Positions 44,262 to 53,847 of a stretch of DNA of 64,000 bases are shown here, piece after piece. Location of the stretch: the NCBI GenBank assembly GCA_963678925.1, contig OY787533.1, positions 496,001 through 560,000 on the forward strand, written 5' to 3'. Under the pieces are notes generated by a model that made no database searches, was not told where the DNA came from, and saw nothing but the letters and a program-made list of their open reading frames with translations. Position 1 is the stretch's first letter. Each line of letters starts with the position of its first letter. The stretch is from G963665925 sp963678925 (GTDB lineage Bacteria; Bacillota; Clostridia; Peptostreptococcales; Acidaminobacteraceae). Position numbers and translations under genes: made by a program.

Positions 44262-46691
44262 TTATGGACACATCGGTGTATCCCAAATGCCAGATGCATA
44301 TTCCATAATCGTTCTATCGCTTGAGAACACACCTGAACAGCCTGTATTGATGATGCTCATTTTTGCCCATTGTTTCTTGTCCCTATACAGATGATTGATT
44401 CTATCATGTGCTGCCACATATGAATCAAAATCCTTCAGCACGAAATACTCATCGTTATGCTGTAGAAGGCCATCGCGCAGGAGTCTGAACTCTTCTTCAG
44501 AAACATCAAAGAATCCATTTGTAAGCTGGTCAACCACTTTCTTGATCCTCAAATCTGAATTGTAGAGCTCCAGAGAATTGTAGGAACCATTTTCATAATA
44601 CTCATAGACCTCAGGCTCTGTCAGTCCAAATATGACAATGTTCTCTTCGCCGACCTCATTGAGAATTTCCACATTTGCGCCATCCAGGGTTGCAATGGTC
44701 ACAGCGCCATTCATCATGAACTTCATATTGCCAGTCCCCGATGCTTCCTTGGTCGTTGTAGAAATCTGCTCGCTCACATCTGCAGCGGGAATCAGCAGTT
44801 CAGCCAGAGACACACTGTAATTCTCCATGAAAACAACTTTCAGCTTATCCCGAATACGCGGGTCATTGTTCACTTTTTCGGCCACGGTGTTGATGAGCTT
44901 GATGGTCTGCTTGGCAACATAGTATGCCGGTGCCGCCTTTGCACCGAAAATGAAGGTTCTCGGCGGTATGTCCAGATTTGGGTCTTCAAGAAGTCGATTG
45001 TAGAGATGCATGATATGGAGCACGTTGAGAATCTGTCTCTTGTATTCGTGAAGCCTCTTGACTTGAATGTCAAAAATGGATTTTGGATTGACACGCACGC
45101 CATTTCTCTCATAAATGATCTCTGCCAGCCGCTTCTTGTTTTCTAGCTTTACATCCATAAACTTGTTCTGGAAGTCTTCATGTTCCGCATACTTGAGTAA
45201 ATTTCTAAGCTTGATCGGATGATGGATGAAGTCTGGTCCTATGGTCTCCTCAAGGAGTGATGTAAGGCCAGGATTACAGTTTACAAGCCATCTTCTATGG
45301 GTGATGCCGTTGGTCTTATTGTTGAATCGGTGTGGAAAGAGCTCATAGAACGGCTTCAGTTCCTTCTTCTTTAAGATTTCCGTATGCAGGTGGGCTACAC
45401 CATTGATGCTGTGTGACCCGACAATTGCTAGATTGGCCATACGGACTTCTCCGTCTGCAACAATGGCAATGTGCCTAATAGCGTCAAGCTGTCCGTTATA
45501 TTTCCAGTCCCACAAATCTCTGCAGAAACGCTCGTTGATTTCTTCAACGATCATGAATATGCGGGGCAGAAGACTTTTGAACATGTCGATTGGCCAGCGC
45601 TCCATGGCTTCCTGCATGATTGTATGATTGGTATAGCTCATGACTTTTGTGGTAATATCCCAGGCTTCCTCCCAGCTCAGCCCCTCCTCATCGAGAAGAA
45701 TACGCATAAGCTCAGGAATGGCCACCGCAGGATGGGTGTCATTGATGTGAATTGCAATATATTCGTTCAGTTCCGTAATCGGTCGTCCGGTTCTTTTATA
45801 AGACCGGATGATGCCTTGTACACCGCAGGATACGAAGAAGTATTCCTGTTTCAGTCTGAGCATTCTGCCTTCATGGAGTGAATCGTTTGGATAAAGCACC
45901 TGTGAGATCGACTCTACGGAATGCTTCTGTTCAAAAGCATGGACATATTGCCCTCTGCTGAACTTGGAATAGTCAAACTCACGGGAGCTGGTTTCAGCGC
46001 TCCACAGCCTGAGCGTGTTAACCGTGTCATTGTCATAGCCGACAACAGGCATATCATATGGGACGCCGATTACAGTCTCATAATGCTCATGAACGAAGGT
46101 CATGTTGCCGTCTTCCATATCTGTCCTGACATTGCCGCCGTAACGCACTTCGACCGCCTTGTCCGGTTTCTTGACCTCCCAGACATTCCTGTTTTCAAGC
46201 CAGCGGTCAGGAAACTCAACCTGATAGCCGTTAATGATCCGCTGCTCAAACAGGCCATAGTTGTAACGAATCCCTATGCCGTGACCTGGAATGCTCAGGG
46301 CTGCCATAGAGTCTAGAAAACACGCAGCCAGTCTTCCAAGACCGCCATTACCAAGCCCTTGATCCTTTTCTATTTCTGTAATGGCTTCAAAGTCAAAGCC
46401 GATTTCTTCAAGAACCTCTTTCGATAATTCCAGAATATCCAGAGCTGCCAAATTATTAATAAGAAAACGACCAGTCAAAAACTCCATTGAAAAATAATAA
46501 ACCTGTTTTCTTCCTTCTTTTGCGTACCGCTCGGTCGTATTAATCCATTTCTGCGCAATATAATCCTTGCACAGACTTCCCAGTGCATGATATCTATCCC
46601 ATCTCGAAGTCTCTTCAAGAGGTTTTGCACTCTTAGCAGCCAGTCGCCTCAGGTAATCCGTTTTAAACTGTTCCTTCGTAATCTTATTCAT
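44262..46691 (-). CDS. glgP: Glycogen/starch phosphorylase
   Basis: It releases glucose-1-phosphate from glycogen chain ends. It is a PLP enzyme of 809 residues, the normal length. YYFSMEFLTGR is near 65-75, GNGGLGRLAACFLDS near 115-129, and the PLP lysine lies in EASGTGNMKFMMNG near 645-658. TAGGAGCG precedes the ATG. It lies 9 bp after glgA in the operon. Confidence 0.96.
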   Translation of the reverse strand: MNKITKEQFKTDYLRRLAAKSAKPLEETSRWDRYHALGSLCKDYIAQKWINTTERYAKEGRKQVYYFSMEFLTGRFLINNLAALDILELSKEVLEEIGFDFEAITEIEKDQGLGNGGLGRLAACFLDSMAALSIPGHGIGIRYNYGLFEQRIINGYQVEFPDRWLENRNVWEVKKPDKAVEVRYGGNVRTDMEDGNMTFVHEHYETVIGVPYDMPVVGYDNDTVNTLRLWSAETSSREFDYSKFSRGQYVHAFEQKHSVESISQVLYPNDSLHEGRMLRLKQEYFFVSCGVQGIIRSYKRTGRPITELNEYIAIHINDTHPAVAIPELMRILLDEEGLSWEEAWDITTKVMSYTNHTIMQEAMERWPIDMFKSLLPRIFMIVEEINERFCRDLWDWKYNGQLDAIRHIAIVADGEVRMANLAIVGSHSINGVAHLHTEILKKKELKPFYELFPHRFNNKTNGITHRRWLVNCNPGLTSLLEETIGPDFIHHPIKLRNLLKYAEHEDFQNKFMDVKLENKKRLAEIIYERNGVRVNPKSIFDIQVKRLHEYKRQILNVLHIMHLYNRLLEDPNLDIPPRTFIFGAKAAPAYYVAKQTIKLINTVAEKVNNDPRIRDKLKVVFMENYSVSLAELLIPAADVSEQISTTTKEASGTGNMKFMMNGAVTIATLDGANVEILNEVGEENIVIFGLTEPEVYEYYENGSYNSLELYNSDLRIKKVVDQLTNGFFDVSEEEFRLLRDGLLQHNDEYFVLKDFDSYVAAHDRINHLYRDKKQWAKMSIINTGCSGVFSSDRTIMEYASGIWDTPMCP

Positions 46692-46700
46692 AAATCGCTC

Positions 46701-48134
46701 CTATCTGTTAAGTATATCCTGATAAACAGCCATATACTTCTGTGCAGACTTTTTCCAGCTTGTATCTGATTTCATTGCCCTTCGGACAATTTTATTCCAA
46801 GCCCGTCTGTCCTCATAAACCTGCACCGCACTTTCGATTGCGGTCAGCATTTCATGCGCATTGTAGTTTGCAAAGCTAAAGCCATTGCCTTCATCGGTAT
46901 AAACATTATAAGGTTCCACCGTGTCCTTGAGGCCACCGGTTTCTCTAACAATCGGAAGCGTGCCGTATCTGAGAGCAATCTGCTGTCCAAGACCACAGGG
47001 CTCAAATAGAGATGGCATCAGGAACAGGTCAGAACCTGCGTAAATCTGATGCGAGAGGCCCACATTGAACTCTATGAGCGCACGTACCTTACCCGGGTAT
47101 TTGTCCTGATAGTAGCGCAGCATGTTTTCATAGTGCGCTTCTCCAGTACCCAGCACGACAAACTGCACATCCAGTGCCATCATTTCTTCCATGACATGCT
47201 CAATGAGATCCAGCCCTTTCATATTGGCAAGGCGCGTGACCATGCCAATCATCGGCGTGAACTCACTTACAGGAAGTCCTAGCTGTTCCTGAAGTTCGCG
47301 TTTGTTTTCCCGCTTCTTCTTTAGTCCTCTGGAATCGTACTTCCACTTGATATGCGGGTCCTTTCTCGGATCATAAATATCATGATCCACGCCATTGGTG
47401 ATTCCATGAAGCACATCGCGCCTGTCCCGCAGAAGACCATCCAGATTTTCTCCGAAGAAGGGATACTGAATTTCATCAGCATAGGTTTCAGATACCGTCG
47501 TTATGGCATCGGCAAAATTGATGCCCGATTTCATGAAGCTGACACCGCCATGAAACTCCATGCCACCTGAATAAAAGTGCCCCGGTCCGATCCCCAGCAG
47601 GTCATTCAAAATTTCCGGTCCAAAAACCCCCTGATATTTGAGGTTATGGATTGTAAATACCGTCTTGATGTTCTCATAAAGCGGATCGTGCCTGTAGTGT
47701 TCGTTGAGAAGGACCGGAATCATACCTGTATGCCAGTCATTCAAATGAATCACATCCGGCTTGAAATCCATATGTCTTATGGCTTCAAGAACCGATCTGC
47801 AGTAGTATGAAAACTTTTCACCATCATCGTAATGACCATAGAGGCCATCCCGTCTGAAATAGTATTCATTGTCTATGAAATAGTATGGAATCTCTTCATG
47901 GTCAATGCGGCTCAGACCTACGTACTGCTTTCTCCAGCCGACATCAACGTAAAAGGTATCCAGATATTCTTCCCTGTCCGCTATGGTATCGGGAAGGTCG
48001 AATGTCTTAGAGACCACGACACGTATGTCGACATTCTCTTTTCTAAGCGCCTTAGGAAGGGCAAAGGCAACATCCGCCAGCCCGCCTGTCTTGGAAAACG
48101 GCACAGCTTCAGATGTAACAAATAAAATATTCAT
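46701..48134 (-). CDS. glgA: Glycogen synthase (ADP-glucose)
   Basis: It transfers glucose from ADP-glucose to the growing glucan. It is a GT5 enzyme of 477 residues. The ADP-glucose site KTGGLADV is at about 15-22. HLNDWHTGMIPVLL, LMPSLFEPCGLGQQIALRYG (E-x7-E nucleotide site) and RETGGLKDTV are typical. AGGAGGA precedes the ATG. It sits between glgD and glgP. Confidence 0.96.
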   Translation of the reverse strand: MNILFVTSEAVPFSKTGGLADVAFALPKALRKENVDIRVVVSKTFDLPDTIADREEYLDTFYVDVGWRKQYVGLSRIDHEEIPYYFIDNEYYFRRDGLYGHYDDGEKFSYYCRSVLEAIRHMDFKPDVIHLNDWHTGMIPVLLNEHYRHDPLYENIKTVFTIHNLKYQGVFGPEILNDLLGIGPGHFYSGGMEFHGGVSFMKSGINFADAITTVSETYADEIQYPFFGENLDGLLRDRRDVLHGITNGVDHDIYDPRKDPHIKWKYDSRGLKKKRENKRELQEQLGLPVSEFTPMIGMVTRLANMKGLDLIEHVMEEMMALDVQFVVLGTGEAHYENMLRYYQDKYPGKVRALIEFNVGLSHQIYAGSDLFLMPSLFEPCGLGQQIALRYGTLPIVRETGGLKDTVEPYNVYTDEGNGFSFANYNAHEMLTAIESAVQVYEDRRAWNKIVRRAMKSDTSWKKSAQKYMAVYQDILNR

Positions 48135-48146
48135 AATATCCTCCTG

Positions 48147-49265
48147 CTATAATGTGGTGTTTTTCTTAATGACAAATGGGCTGGAGGAATCTCCAAATAG
48201 CATTTTGCGTTCGGTTATTACGACATTCTTATCCAAAATGGTATAGTTGAGATTCGTTGTTTCACTGATTACGCCATTTGGGAAGACGATACTGTTTCTG
48301 ATGATTGCCCCCTTCTTGACATGGACATCTCTACAGATAATGCAGTTCTCGACAGTCCCTTCTATGATGCAGCCGTTGGCAATCAGCGAATTGGAAACAT
48401 AACTGCTGTCCGTATATTTGGTAGACGGCGAGTCATGTACCTTGGTGAAAATACGTCCATTCTTGTAGAAGAGCTCCTGGGAATTTGTGACGCTCAGCAT
48501 GTCCATATTGGTCTGATAATAGTTCTGCAGACTGTTTATGCAGCCAAGATAGCCCTCAAACTGATAGGCTTTGACTTTTAGTCCTTCCATTCTGTTGAAA
48601 ATTGCCTCCTTGAGGAATCTTGCGTCTCCACGATGAATGGACTCTTCAATGATCTTTATGAGAAGTTCACGCTTCATGATATACATTTCCATGGAAATGT
48701 CGTAGTATTTCTTCTTGCCCAGATTCTGTCCGATGCTGACAATGTTGTTGTTCTCATCAAGCGTGAGGCTGTCACAGTCAACAAAGCGACCTACGTTGTT
48801 TTCCATATTCTTATATGCGATGGTGATATCCGCACCTGTTTTTCTATGATAATCCATCATCGGTCTGAAATCGATGTTGCAGATCATGTAGCTCCTTGAC
48901 AGGAGAACATACTCCTGGCTTGAATTCCTGATAAAATCAAGGTTGATTCTGAAGTTCTCAAGATCGCCGATTCTTCGAATGTTGTCATCCATGCGATATT
49001 CAGAATGAAAAATGAGCAGTCCGTCACGCTTTCTATCAAGTCCCCAGTGCTTTCCTGAAGCCACATGATTTGTGAGGGACCTTGAGTTCCCATGTGTGAA
49101 AACCCCAACATTCGTAAGTCCGCTGTTGGTCATATTTGAAAGTATAAAATCTATAACGCGATAACGTCCAAGTATCATTAAAGATCCGATAGACCTAGTC
49201 AGCGTCAAGTCCTTGATATTCTCATCTGATTCACTCAGATTTACAATACCCATAACATTATTCAT
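48147..49265 (-). CDS. glgD: GlgD, regulatory subunit of glucose-1-phosphate adenylyltransferase
   Basis: This is a GlgC paralogue that modulates the catalytic subunit in Firmicutes and has 372 residues. The N-terminus (MNNVMGIVNLSESDENIKDL) lacks the GGxGxRL nucleotide loop that GlgC has, consistent with a non-catalytic partner. A left-handed beta-helix C-terminus follows. The start at 49265 is set by GGAGG just upstream; the longer frame runs into glgC. It lies 10 bp after glgC. Confidence 0.93.
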   Translation of the reverse strand: MNNVMGIVNLSESDENIKDLTLTRSIGSLMILGRYRVIDFILSNMTNSGLTNVGVFTHGNSRSLTNHVASGKHWGLDRKRDGLLIFHSEYRMDDNIRRIGDLENFRINLDFIRNSSQEYVLLSRSYMICNIDFRPMMDYHRKTGADITIAYKNMENNVGRFVDCDSLTLDENNNIVSIGQNLGKKKYYDISMEMYIMKRELLIKIIEESIHRGDARFLKEAIFNRMEGLKVKAYQFEGYLGCINSLQNYYQTNMDMLSVTNSQELFYKNGRIFTKVHDSPSTKYTDSSYVSNSLIANGCIIEGTVENCIICRDVHVKKGAIIRNSIVFPNGVISETTNLNYTILDKNVVITERKMLFGDSSSPFVIKKNTTL

Positions 49266-49275
49266 ACGACGCCTC

Positions 49276-50430
49276 CTATCCCTGTTGTACAGTTTCTTCT
49301 TCTTTTGCGCCTGCATAGACAGTAATCTTCTCGCTGTCACGAGATCCGACATGCGCCCCTTTTGGTATAGTCACATCGTTTGTGACAACCGCCCTGTAAA
49401 CCCGCGCATTTTCTTCAATTCTTGCGCCCGGCATAATAACAGAGTCTTCAACATGAGCACCGTTTCCAATATAGACGTCCGGCGAAATCACCGAATTTTT
49501 CACAAGTCCCTCAATGATGCAGCCCTCATTGATCAGGGAAGATTCTATGGTTCCATATGGACTTATGTATTGCGGTGGACTGACTGGATTTACAGAATAG
49601 GCCCGCCACTTCTTATCATGCAAATCGAATTCAGGATTCAGCTTGATCAGATCCATATTGGCTTCCCAAAGGCTCTCTACCGTACCAACGTCCTTCCAGT
49701 ATCCCTTGAACCGATAGGCAACGATGCTGTGCTGATCTTCAAGAACCTTAGGAATGATGTTCTTTCCAAAATCATTCTTAGAGGTTGCATCGCCCTCGTC
49801 GTCAATAAGATACTGTCTTAAAACACTCCAGTTAAATATATAAATCCCCATTGATGCCAGGTTGTTTTTTGCATTTTCAGGTTTTTCTTCAAACTCGTAA
49901 ATACAGTCGTTCTCGTCTGTATTGAGTATCCCAAATCGATTGGTCTCTTCCCAAGGTACTTCAATTACTGCAATTGAAACGTCTGCTTCACGCGATTTGT
50001 GGGCGTCAAGCATTTTCATGTAGTCCATCTTGTAAATATGGTCTCCTGACAAAATCAGCACATACTCAGGATTGTAACCATCTATATAGCTTATGTGCTC
50101 ATAGACAGCATTGGCTGTTCCCTTATAAAATCGACCGCCATCCTTGCTCACGTAAGGCGGGAGTATCTTAACGCCACCGTACTGCTTGTCAAGGTCCCAC
50201 GAACTGCCGATACCTATATGTGCATTGAGCTGTAAAGGCTGATACTGTGTCAAAATACCCACGGTATCAATATTTGAATTGGAGCAGTTACTCAATGCAA
50301 AATCAATGATTCTATATTTTCCTCCAAATGAAACCGCAGGCTTAGCAACTGTCTCAGTTATTTCTCGAAGCCTTGAACCTTGTCCCCCTGCCAGAATCAT
50401 TGCGATGATTTCCTTTTTCATTTCTCGCAT
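49276..50430 (-). CDS. glgC: Glucose-1-phosphate adenylyltransferase catalytic subunit
   Basis: It makes ADP-glucose from glucose-1-phosphate and ATP and has 384 residues. The nucleotide loop LAGGQGSRL is at about 13-21. The FALSNCSNS, SGDHIYKMDY and EEKPENAK motifs are present, with a beta-helix C-terminus of hexapeptide repeats. GAGGTG is 7 bases before the ATG. The gene starts inside the 3' end of glgB, a 77-bp overlap. Confidence 0.96.
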   Translation of the reverse strand: MREMKKEIIAMILAGGQGSRLREITETVAKPAVSFGGKYRIIDFALSNCSNSNIDTVGILTQYQPLQLNAHIGIGSSWDLDKQYGGVKILPPYVSKDGGRFYKGTANAVYEHISYIDGYNPEYVLILSGDHIYKMDYMKMLDAHKSREADVSIAVIEVPWEETNRFGILNTDENDCIYEFEEKPENAKNNLASMGIYIFNWSVLRQYLIDDEGDATSKNDFGKNIIPKVLEDQHSIVAYRFKGYWKDVGTVESLWEANMDLIKLNPEFDLHDKKWRAYSVNPVSPPQYISPYGTIESSLINEGCIIEGLVKNSVISPDVYIGNGAHVEDSVIMPGARIEENARVYRAVVTNDVTIPKGAHVGSRDSEKITVYAGAKEEETVQQG

Positions 50431-52411
50431 TATTTTTCACCTCAGTTTGCTTCCTGGTTCTCACAGTCTTTTTATCAGCAATTTTTTTATAATAGACAAC
50501 CGATAAAGGCGGCAAATTAATTTCAATATGATACGGCCGCATATGCCACCCATCCTCTTCAGCGGAGATTTCAAGCGTATTGCTGACGCCAGAGCCTCCA
50601 TACTCTTCTTTATCGCTGTTCAGTATCTCCCTGTATAGCCCATCCTCATCTACGCCAATCTTATAGCCCATGTACGTTTCAGGTGTGAAATTCGCCACGA
50701 CGATGACCTTTTCATCCCCCTTTCCTTTTCGCATGAACGAAACCACACTCTGGTCAAGATTTTCCAAATCAATCCAGTCAAACCCGTCATAAGTGTCATC
50801 CAATGTGTAAAATGCTTTCTCGGACAAATAGACGTGATTTAAATCCCTAACAAAGTTCTTTATACCCAAATGCTTATCATAATCAAGCAAAAACCAGTCA
50901 AGTTCTCGCTTATGATTCCATTCGATGAAGTGTCCAAACTCGCCGCCCATAAACAGAAGCTTTTTACCTGGGTGGGCCATCATATATCCGAAGAGGACCC
51001 GAAGGTTGGCAAATTTCTGCCAGTAGTCACCCGGCATCTTATCGAGCAGGGATTTCTTACCGTGTACCACCTCATCATGAGATAGGGGGAGGACATAGTT
51101 TTCACTGAATGCATAGGTCAGTGAGAAGGTGATCAGATTGTGATGCCATTTTCTGTGAACGGCATCCTTCTCCATGTACTCCAGCATGTCGTTCATCCAT
51201 CCCATATTCCATTTATAGTTAAAACCAAGCCCACCCTTGTGGACTGGCGCTGTCACCAGAGGCCAAGACGTCGATTCCTCAGCAATCATTAAGGCGCCCG
51301 GATACATTTCAAATATTGTCTTGTTAAGCGTTCTGATAAACTCCACGGCTTTGAGGTTTTCATTGGAGCCATATTCGTTTCGAAGCTTCAAATGTTCACG
51401 GCCATAATCCAAATAGAGCATGAAGGCAACCGCATCTACCCGAAGGCCGTCTATGTGATACTTGTCGAACCAGAATACCGCATTGGATACCAGAAAGCTG
51501 ATGACTTCATTCTTGCTGAAATCGAAGTTTACAGTCCCCCACTGTGCATTGTCCGCAATATGCTGATAACCGGATTCAAAGACCGGATCACCATCAAACA
51601 GCCTGAGTCCATGACTGTCTCTGCAAAAGTGGCAGGGAACCCAGTCCATGACAATCCCTATGCCATTTTGATGGAAAGTGTCTACAAAATATTTAAAATC
51701 GTCAGGTGTACCGTACCTGCTGGTTACGGAATAATACCCTGTCGCCTGGTAGCCCCACGACCCATCGAAGGGATGCTCATTGAGCGGCATGATTTCAATA
51801 TGGGTGTATCCCATGTCCAATATGTATTCAAGAAGATGGGGTGCCAGGTCACGGTAATTGTAGTGCGTTCCGTCTTCCTTATGGCGCCATGACCCCAAAT
51901 GCAGCTCGTAGATGTTCATGGGTGCATTGTAGCTCTTCTTATCTTGACGCGCCTTCATCCACTTGGCGTCTTTCCAGGTGTAGGTGTCTTTTTTCCACAC
52001 TACGGATGCGGTATTGGGTCTTATTTCGGAGTAAAAAGCATACGGATCAGCCTTATAGAGAATTTCGCCAACACGCGACTTGATTTCAAACTTGTACATT
52101 TCTCCGCTCAAGTCTTTGTCAATGAAAATGGTCCAAATTGAGGAGTCTTTGTATTTTTTCATTTCAAAGCCTGTACCATCCCAGTCGTTGAAGCTCCCGA
52201 CAAGCCGAACCGTCTGCGCACTGGGTGCCCATACCGCAAATCGGGTCCCGAGGGTAGTTCCATTTTTTATCAAATGTGCACCCATCATGTCATAGCTTTT
52301 GAAGTATGTTCCTCTGTGAAAAAGATATGCGTCTAGGTCAATGTCTTCCAAATAACTTATTTTCAATGCATTCACCAGCCCCTGTGTTGATATATATTGA
52401 TTATCTGACAT
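50354..52411 (-). CDS. glgB: 1,4-alpha-glucan branching enzyme
   Basis: It introduces alpha-1,6 branches into glycogen. It is a GH13 enzyme of 685 residues with N-terminal CBM48-like domain (FAVWAPSAQTVRLVGSFNDWDG). GYYSVTSRYGTP, the nucleophile in GLRVDAVAFMLYLDYG, the acid in MIAEESTSWP, and LSHDEVVHGKKSL are present. Family members usually end soon after LPPLSVVYYK; here about 40 basic residues follow, overlapping glgC. The start is uncertain: ATG 52411 or GTG 52432, neither with a strong ribosome site. It is the first gene of the operon. Confidence 0.93.
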   Translation of the reverse strand: MSDNQYISTQGLVNALKISYLEDIDLDAYLFHRGTYFKSYDMMGAHLIKNGTTLGTRFAVWAPSAQTVRLVGSFNDWDGTGFEMKKYKDSSIWTIFIDKDLSGEMYKFEIKSRVGEILYKADPYAFYSEIRPNTASVVWKKDTYTWKDAKWMKARQDKKSYNAPMNIYELHLGSWRHKEDGTHYNYRDLAPHLLEYILDMGYTHIEIMPLNEHPFDGSWGYQATGYYSVTSRYGTPDDFKYFVDTFHQNGIGIVMDWVPCHFCRDSHGLRLFDGDPVFESGYQHIADNAQWGTVNFDFSKNEVISFLVSNAVFWFDKYHIDGLRVDAVAFMLYLDYGREHLKLRNEYGSNENLKAVEFIRTLNKTIFEMYPGALMIAEESTSWPLVTAPVHKGGLGFNYKWNMGWMNDMLEYMEKDAVHRKWHHNLITFSLTYAFSENYVLPLSHDEVVHGKKSLLDKMPGDYWQKFANLRVLFGYMMAHPGKKLLFMGGEFGHFIEWNHKRELDWFLLDYDKHLGIKNFVRDLNHVYLSEKAFYTLDDTYDGFDWIDLENLDQSVVSFMRKGKGDEKVIVVANFTPETYMGYKIGVDEDGLYREILNSDKEEYGGSGVSNTLEISAEEDGWHMRPYHIEINLPPLSVVYYKKIADKKTVRTRKQTEVKNNARNEKGNHRNDSGRGTRFKASRNN

Positions 52412-52492
52412 TTCGCGTACTAATTCTCGCACTTTTCTGAACTTTAACGCTACTTTTACCTACCGTTAACGTAAATATACGCCATTGAAATA

Positions 52493-52521
52493 TTTATACC
52501 CCAAATAAGCCCTGCAAACAA
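52493..52521 (-). promoter_or_regulatory. Promoter of the glycogen operon
   Basis: TTGTTT (52516-52521), a 17-bp spacer and TATAAA (52493-52498) on the minus strand, about 80 bases upstream of glgB. Confidence 0.6.
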
Positions 52522-52572
52522 ATGGAAAACGTTGTCTATTTTAAAATTTTGTATACAATATTTTTTTGATAC

Positions 52573-52613
52573 AAAAAAGACACCGATATGCATCCTTATG
52601 CGACATCGGTGTC
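52573..52613 (-). terminator. Terminator after the rRNA methyltransferase gene
   Basis: GACACCGAT / ATCGGTGTC arms with an inner TGCAT/ATGC-type pairing, followed by TTTTTT on the minus strand. Confidence 0.88.
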
Positions 52614-52641
52614 CATCTTATATTTTTCATTTTATGAAGAT

Positions 52642-53832
52642 TTAGTCCACTTTTAGAATTAGAACCTTCAGGTAATTACTGTTTGGATATTTCGTGTTCA
52701 CTGCAAAATCATCCGGCAGCTGAAGCGTTTCAAGAATTCTGTAACGTCTCTTGGCAGCATAAAAGCCTGCGCTGATCTGCTTTCTGAACTTTTCCATATC
52801 CATCTTACTGCTGTTGGTCGATGCGATCACTATGCCCTTTTCATTGACAAGGGGTAGTACATCCTCCAGCAGCTTTCCGTAGTCCTTCTCCGCACTGAAT
52901 GTAAAATTCTTGGATCGGGAGAAGGATGGGGGATCGAGTACAACGACATCCCACGTCTTTTCTGCTTTTGCAGCCTTGCCGAAATACTTGAAAACATCTT
53001 CAACGATGATCTGGTGATTTTCAAGATCAATGTCATTGACCTCGTACATTTCTTTTGTCTTCTCAACACTGCGCTTTGCAAGATCCACATTCGTCGTCAG
53101 ACTGGCACCGCCAAGTGCAGCGGCTGCACCGAAGGCCCCTGTATAGGAGAAGGTGTTCAAAACAGACTTATCCTTTGAGAATTTGTCCTTAAGAAGCAGT
53201 CTCACCTGACGCTGGTCAAGGAAAATACCGGTCATAGCACCGTCATCCAGATTGACTGCATACTTGATGCCGTCCTGCTGCACAACCAAAGGCCACTCAG
53301 GGTACTCGCCCAGTATAAAATCTGCTCCTTCAATATACTTTCCATCATTTCCAAAACGCTTCTTTTGGAAGATGCCCTTAATAGGCTTACGCTTTTTAAG
53401 TGTGTTGATGACTTCATCTCTGAACTTGTAGATTCCCTTGGAATACCACTGAACCAGATAGTAGCCGTCGTAGTAGTCAATTGTCAGACCGCCAATGCCA
53501 TCACCTTCACCATTGAAGACACGATATGCATTTGTACTGTCATCAAGCAGAAGATGATTTCGTCTTGAAATGGCCGCATTAATGGTCTTTTTGAAAAAGT
53601 CCGAATCGATTTTTTGCTTGACTTGACGCGTCAATACCCAGCCGCAGCCCTTGTTCTGAATACCATAATATCCACGCGCAAGAAATTTTTCCTTCTGATT
53701 TACGATTTTTAGTATATCGCCTTCCTTTTGAAGAAAACGCGTATTGACAAACATGCGCTTCTCAAGGATTGGATTGCCCGAACGAATATGACTTATATAT
53801 TCGTCCTTCAGCATTATTTTTACTTCTCTCAT
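52642..53832 (-). CDS. Class I rRNA large-subunit (cytosine-C5)-methyltransferase, RlmI-like
   Basis: This SAM-dependent methyltransferase has 396 residues. An N-terminal PUA-like RNA-binding domain (about 1-75) and a central linker precede a Rossmann domain. That domain carries the SAM site NTFSYTGAFG and the catalytic VLDPPSFSRSK, with the family's GIFLDQRQVR before it. It probably methylates 23S rRNA. GGAGGAAG precedes the ATG at 53832. It follows the PfkB gene by 15 bp, so the two are co-transcribed. Confidence 0.9.
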   Translation of the reverse strand: MREVKIMLKDEYISHIRSGNPILEKRMFVNTRFLQKEGDILKIVNQKEKFLARGYYGIQNKGCGWVLTRQVKQKIDSDFFKKTINAAISRRNHLLLDDSTNAYRVFNGEGDGIGGLTIDYYDGYYLVQWYSKGIYKFRDEVINTLKKRKPIKGIFQKKRFGNDGKYIEGADFILGEYPEWPLVVQQDGIKYAVNLDDGAMTGIFLDQRQVRLLLKDKFSKDKSVLNTFSYTGAFGAAAALGGASLTTNVDLAKRSVEKTKEMYEVNDIDLENHQIIVEDVFKYFGKAAKAEKTWDVVVLDPPSFSRSKNFTFSAEKDYGKLLEDVLPLVNEKGIVIASTNSSKMDMEKFRKQISAGFYAAKRRYRILETLQLPDDFAVNTKYPNSNYLKVLILKVD

Positions 53833-53847
53833 ACTTCCTCCAGCATT

